31,654 nt of DNA from DATKBT01 sp035546295 (GTDB lineage Bacteria; Acidobacteriota; Thermoanaerobaculia; Multivoradales; Multivoraceae). Every line of letters begins with the position of its first letter. The stretch's first letter is position 1. The position numbers and the translations under genes are program-made. Location of the stretch: assembly GCA_035546295.1 (NCBI GenBank), contig DATKBT010000029.1:1-31654 (forward strand), read 5' to 3'. A model generated the notes under the pieces. It did not search any database, was not told where the DNA came from, and saw only the letters and a program-made list of their open reading frames with translations. Shown here piece after piece: positions 31,627 to 31,654 of this stretch.

Positions 31627-31654
31627 ATGAACGCACGCGTCGGCCAGATCCTGG
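31627..31654 (+). CDS. Start of an unidentified gene (partial)
   Basis: ATG at 31627 preceded by AAGGAG (31612-31617). It reads MNARVGQIL and then runs off the window. Nine residues are too few to name it. The 117 bp before it (31510-31626) hold no other gene. Confidence 0.55.

Overview
The window is about 31.7 kb of strongly GC-rich bacterial chromosome. Codon third positions are mostly G or C, and GTG and TTG starts occur beside ATG. The gene content suggests a free-living, aerobic, Gram-negative-type bacterium such as an uncultured Acidobacteriota or Myxococcota lineage: PilZ, exported lipoproteins, a PQQ dehydrogenase, a cytochrome c/copper protein, an ImuA-ImuB mutasome and a BlaI/BlaR1 pair. 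The sequence alone does not settle the phylum. I see no tRNA, rRNA, CRISPR array, transposase or phage gene.

Layout. (1) 1-3066: the 3' end of leuS (+) converges on a two-domain PilZ gene (-), with three palindromic elements stacked between them; a small lipoprotein and an exported protein of unknown function follow on the minus strand. (2) 3205-6592 (+): a cyclase-family lipoprotein overlapping a B3/B4-domain gene, then a gamma-glutamyltransferase. (3) 6621-9675 (-): a GST-fold protein, and a metallo-beta-lactamase-fold hydrolase coupled to a haloalkane-dehalogenase-like hydrolase. (4) 9747-10020: a small, apparently frame-broken gene. (5) 10181-17101 (-): an amine/amino-acid cluster in the transcription order class III aminotransferase, nitrilase-superfamily amidase, 926-aa Orn/Lys/Arg-type decarboxylase, ATP-grasp ligase. 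(6) 17466-18491 (-): three tightly packed genes (acidic 112-aa protein, 45-aa basic microprotein, VanY-like peptidase) with a perfect 18-bp hairpin at the last junction. (7) 18701-23159: a broken zinc-ribbon gene, an alpha/beta hydrolase, a sulfotransferase and a PQQ dehydrogenase. (8) 23496-24797 (+): a cytochrome c/copper monooxygenase-like protein divergent from the PQQ gene. (9) 25109-28176 (+): imuA-imuB without an adjacent dnaE2. (10) 28480-31496 (+): blaI overlapping a BlaR1-type M56 protease fused to a class C beta-lactamase/esterase domain. The start of one more gene closes the window.

How the parts work together. The section 5 cluster can be read as decarboxylation of a basic amino acid to an amine, ATP-dependent ligation, amide hydrolysis and transamination, but the substrates are unknown. 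The PQQ dehydrogenase and the divergent haem/copper protein share a short intergenic region carrying tandem near-identical motifs, which suggests co-regulation. The BlaI/BlaR1 fusion looks like a one-polypeptide sensor-protease able to relieve its own repressor.

The most unusual non-coding signal is a 110-bp structured repeat. It has four full copies (two direct, two inverted around the ATP-grasp gene) and one truncated copy. Its outer stem shows compensatory base changes, and in three places its terminal TAG is the stop codon of a gene. A second, shorter palindrome family also begins with TAG.
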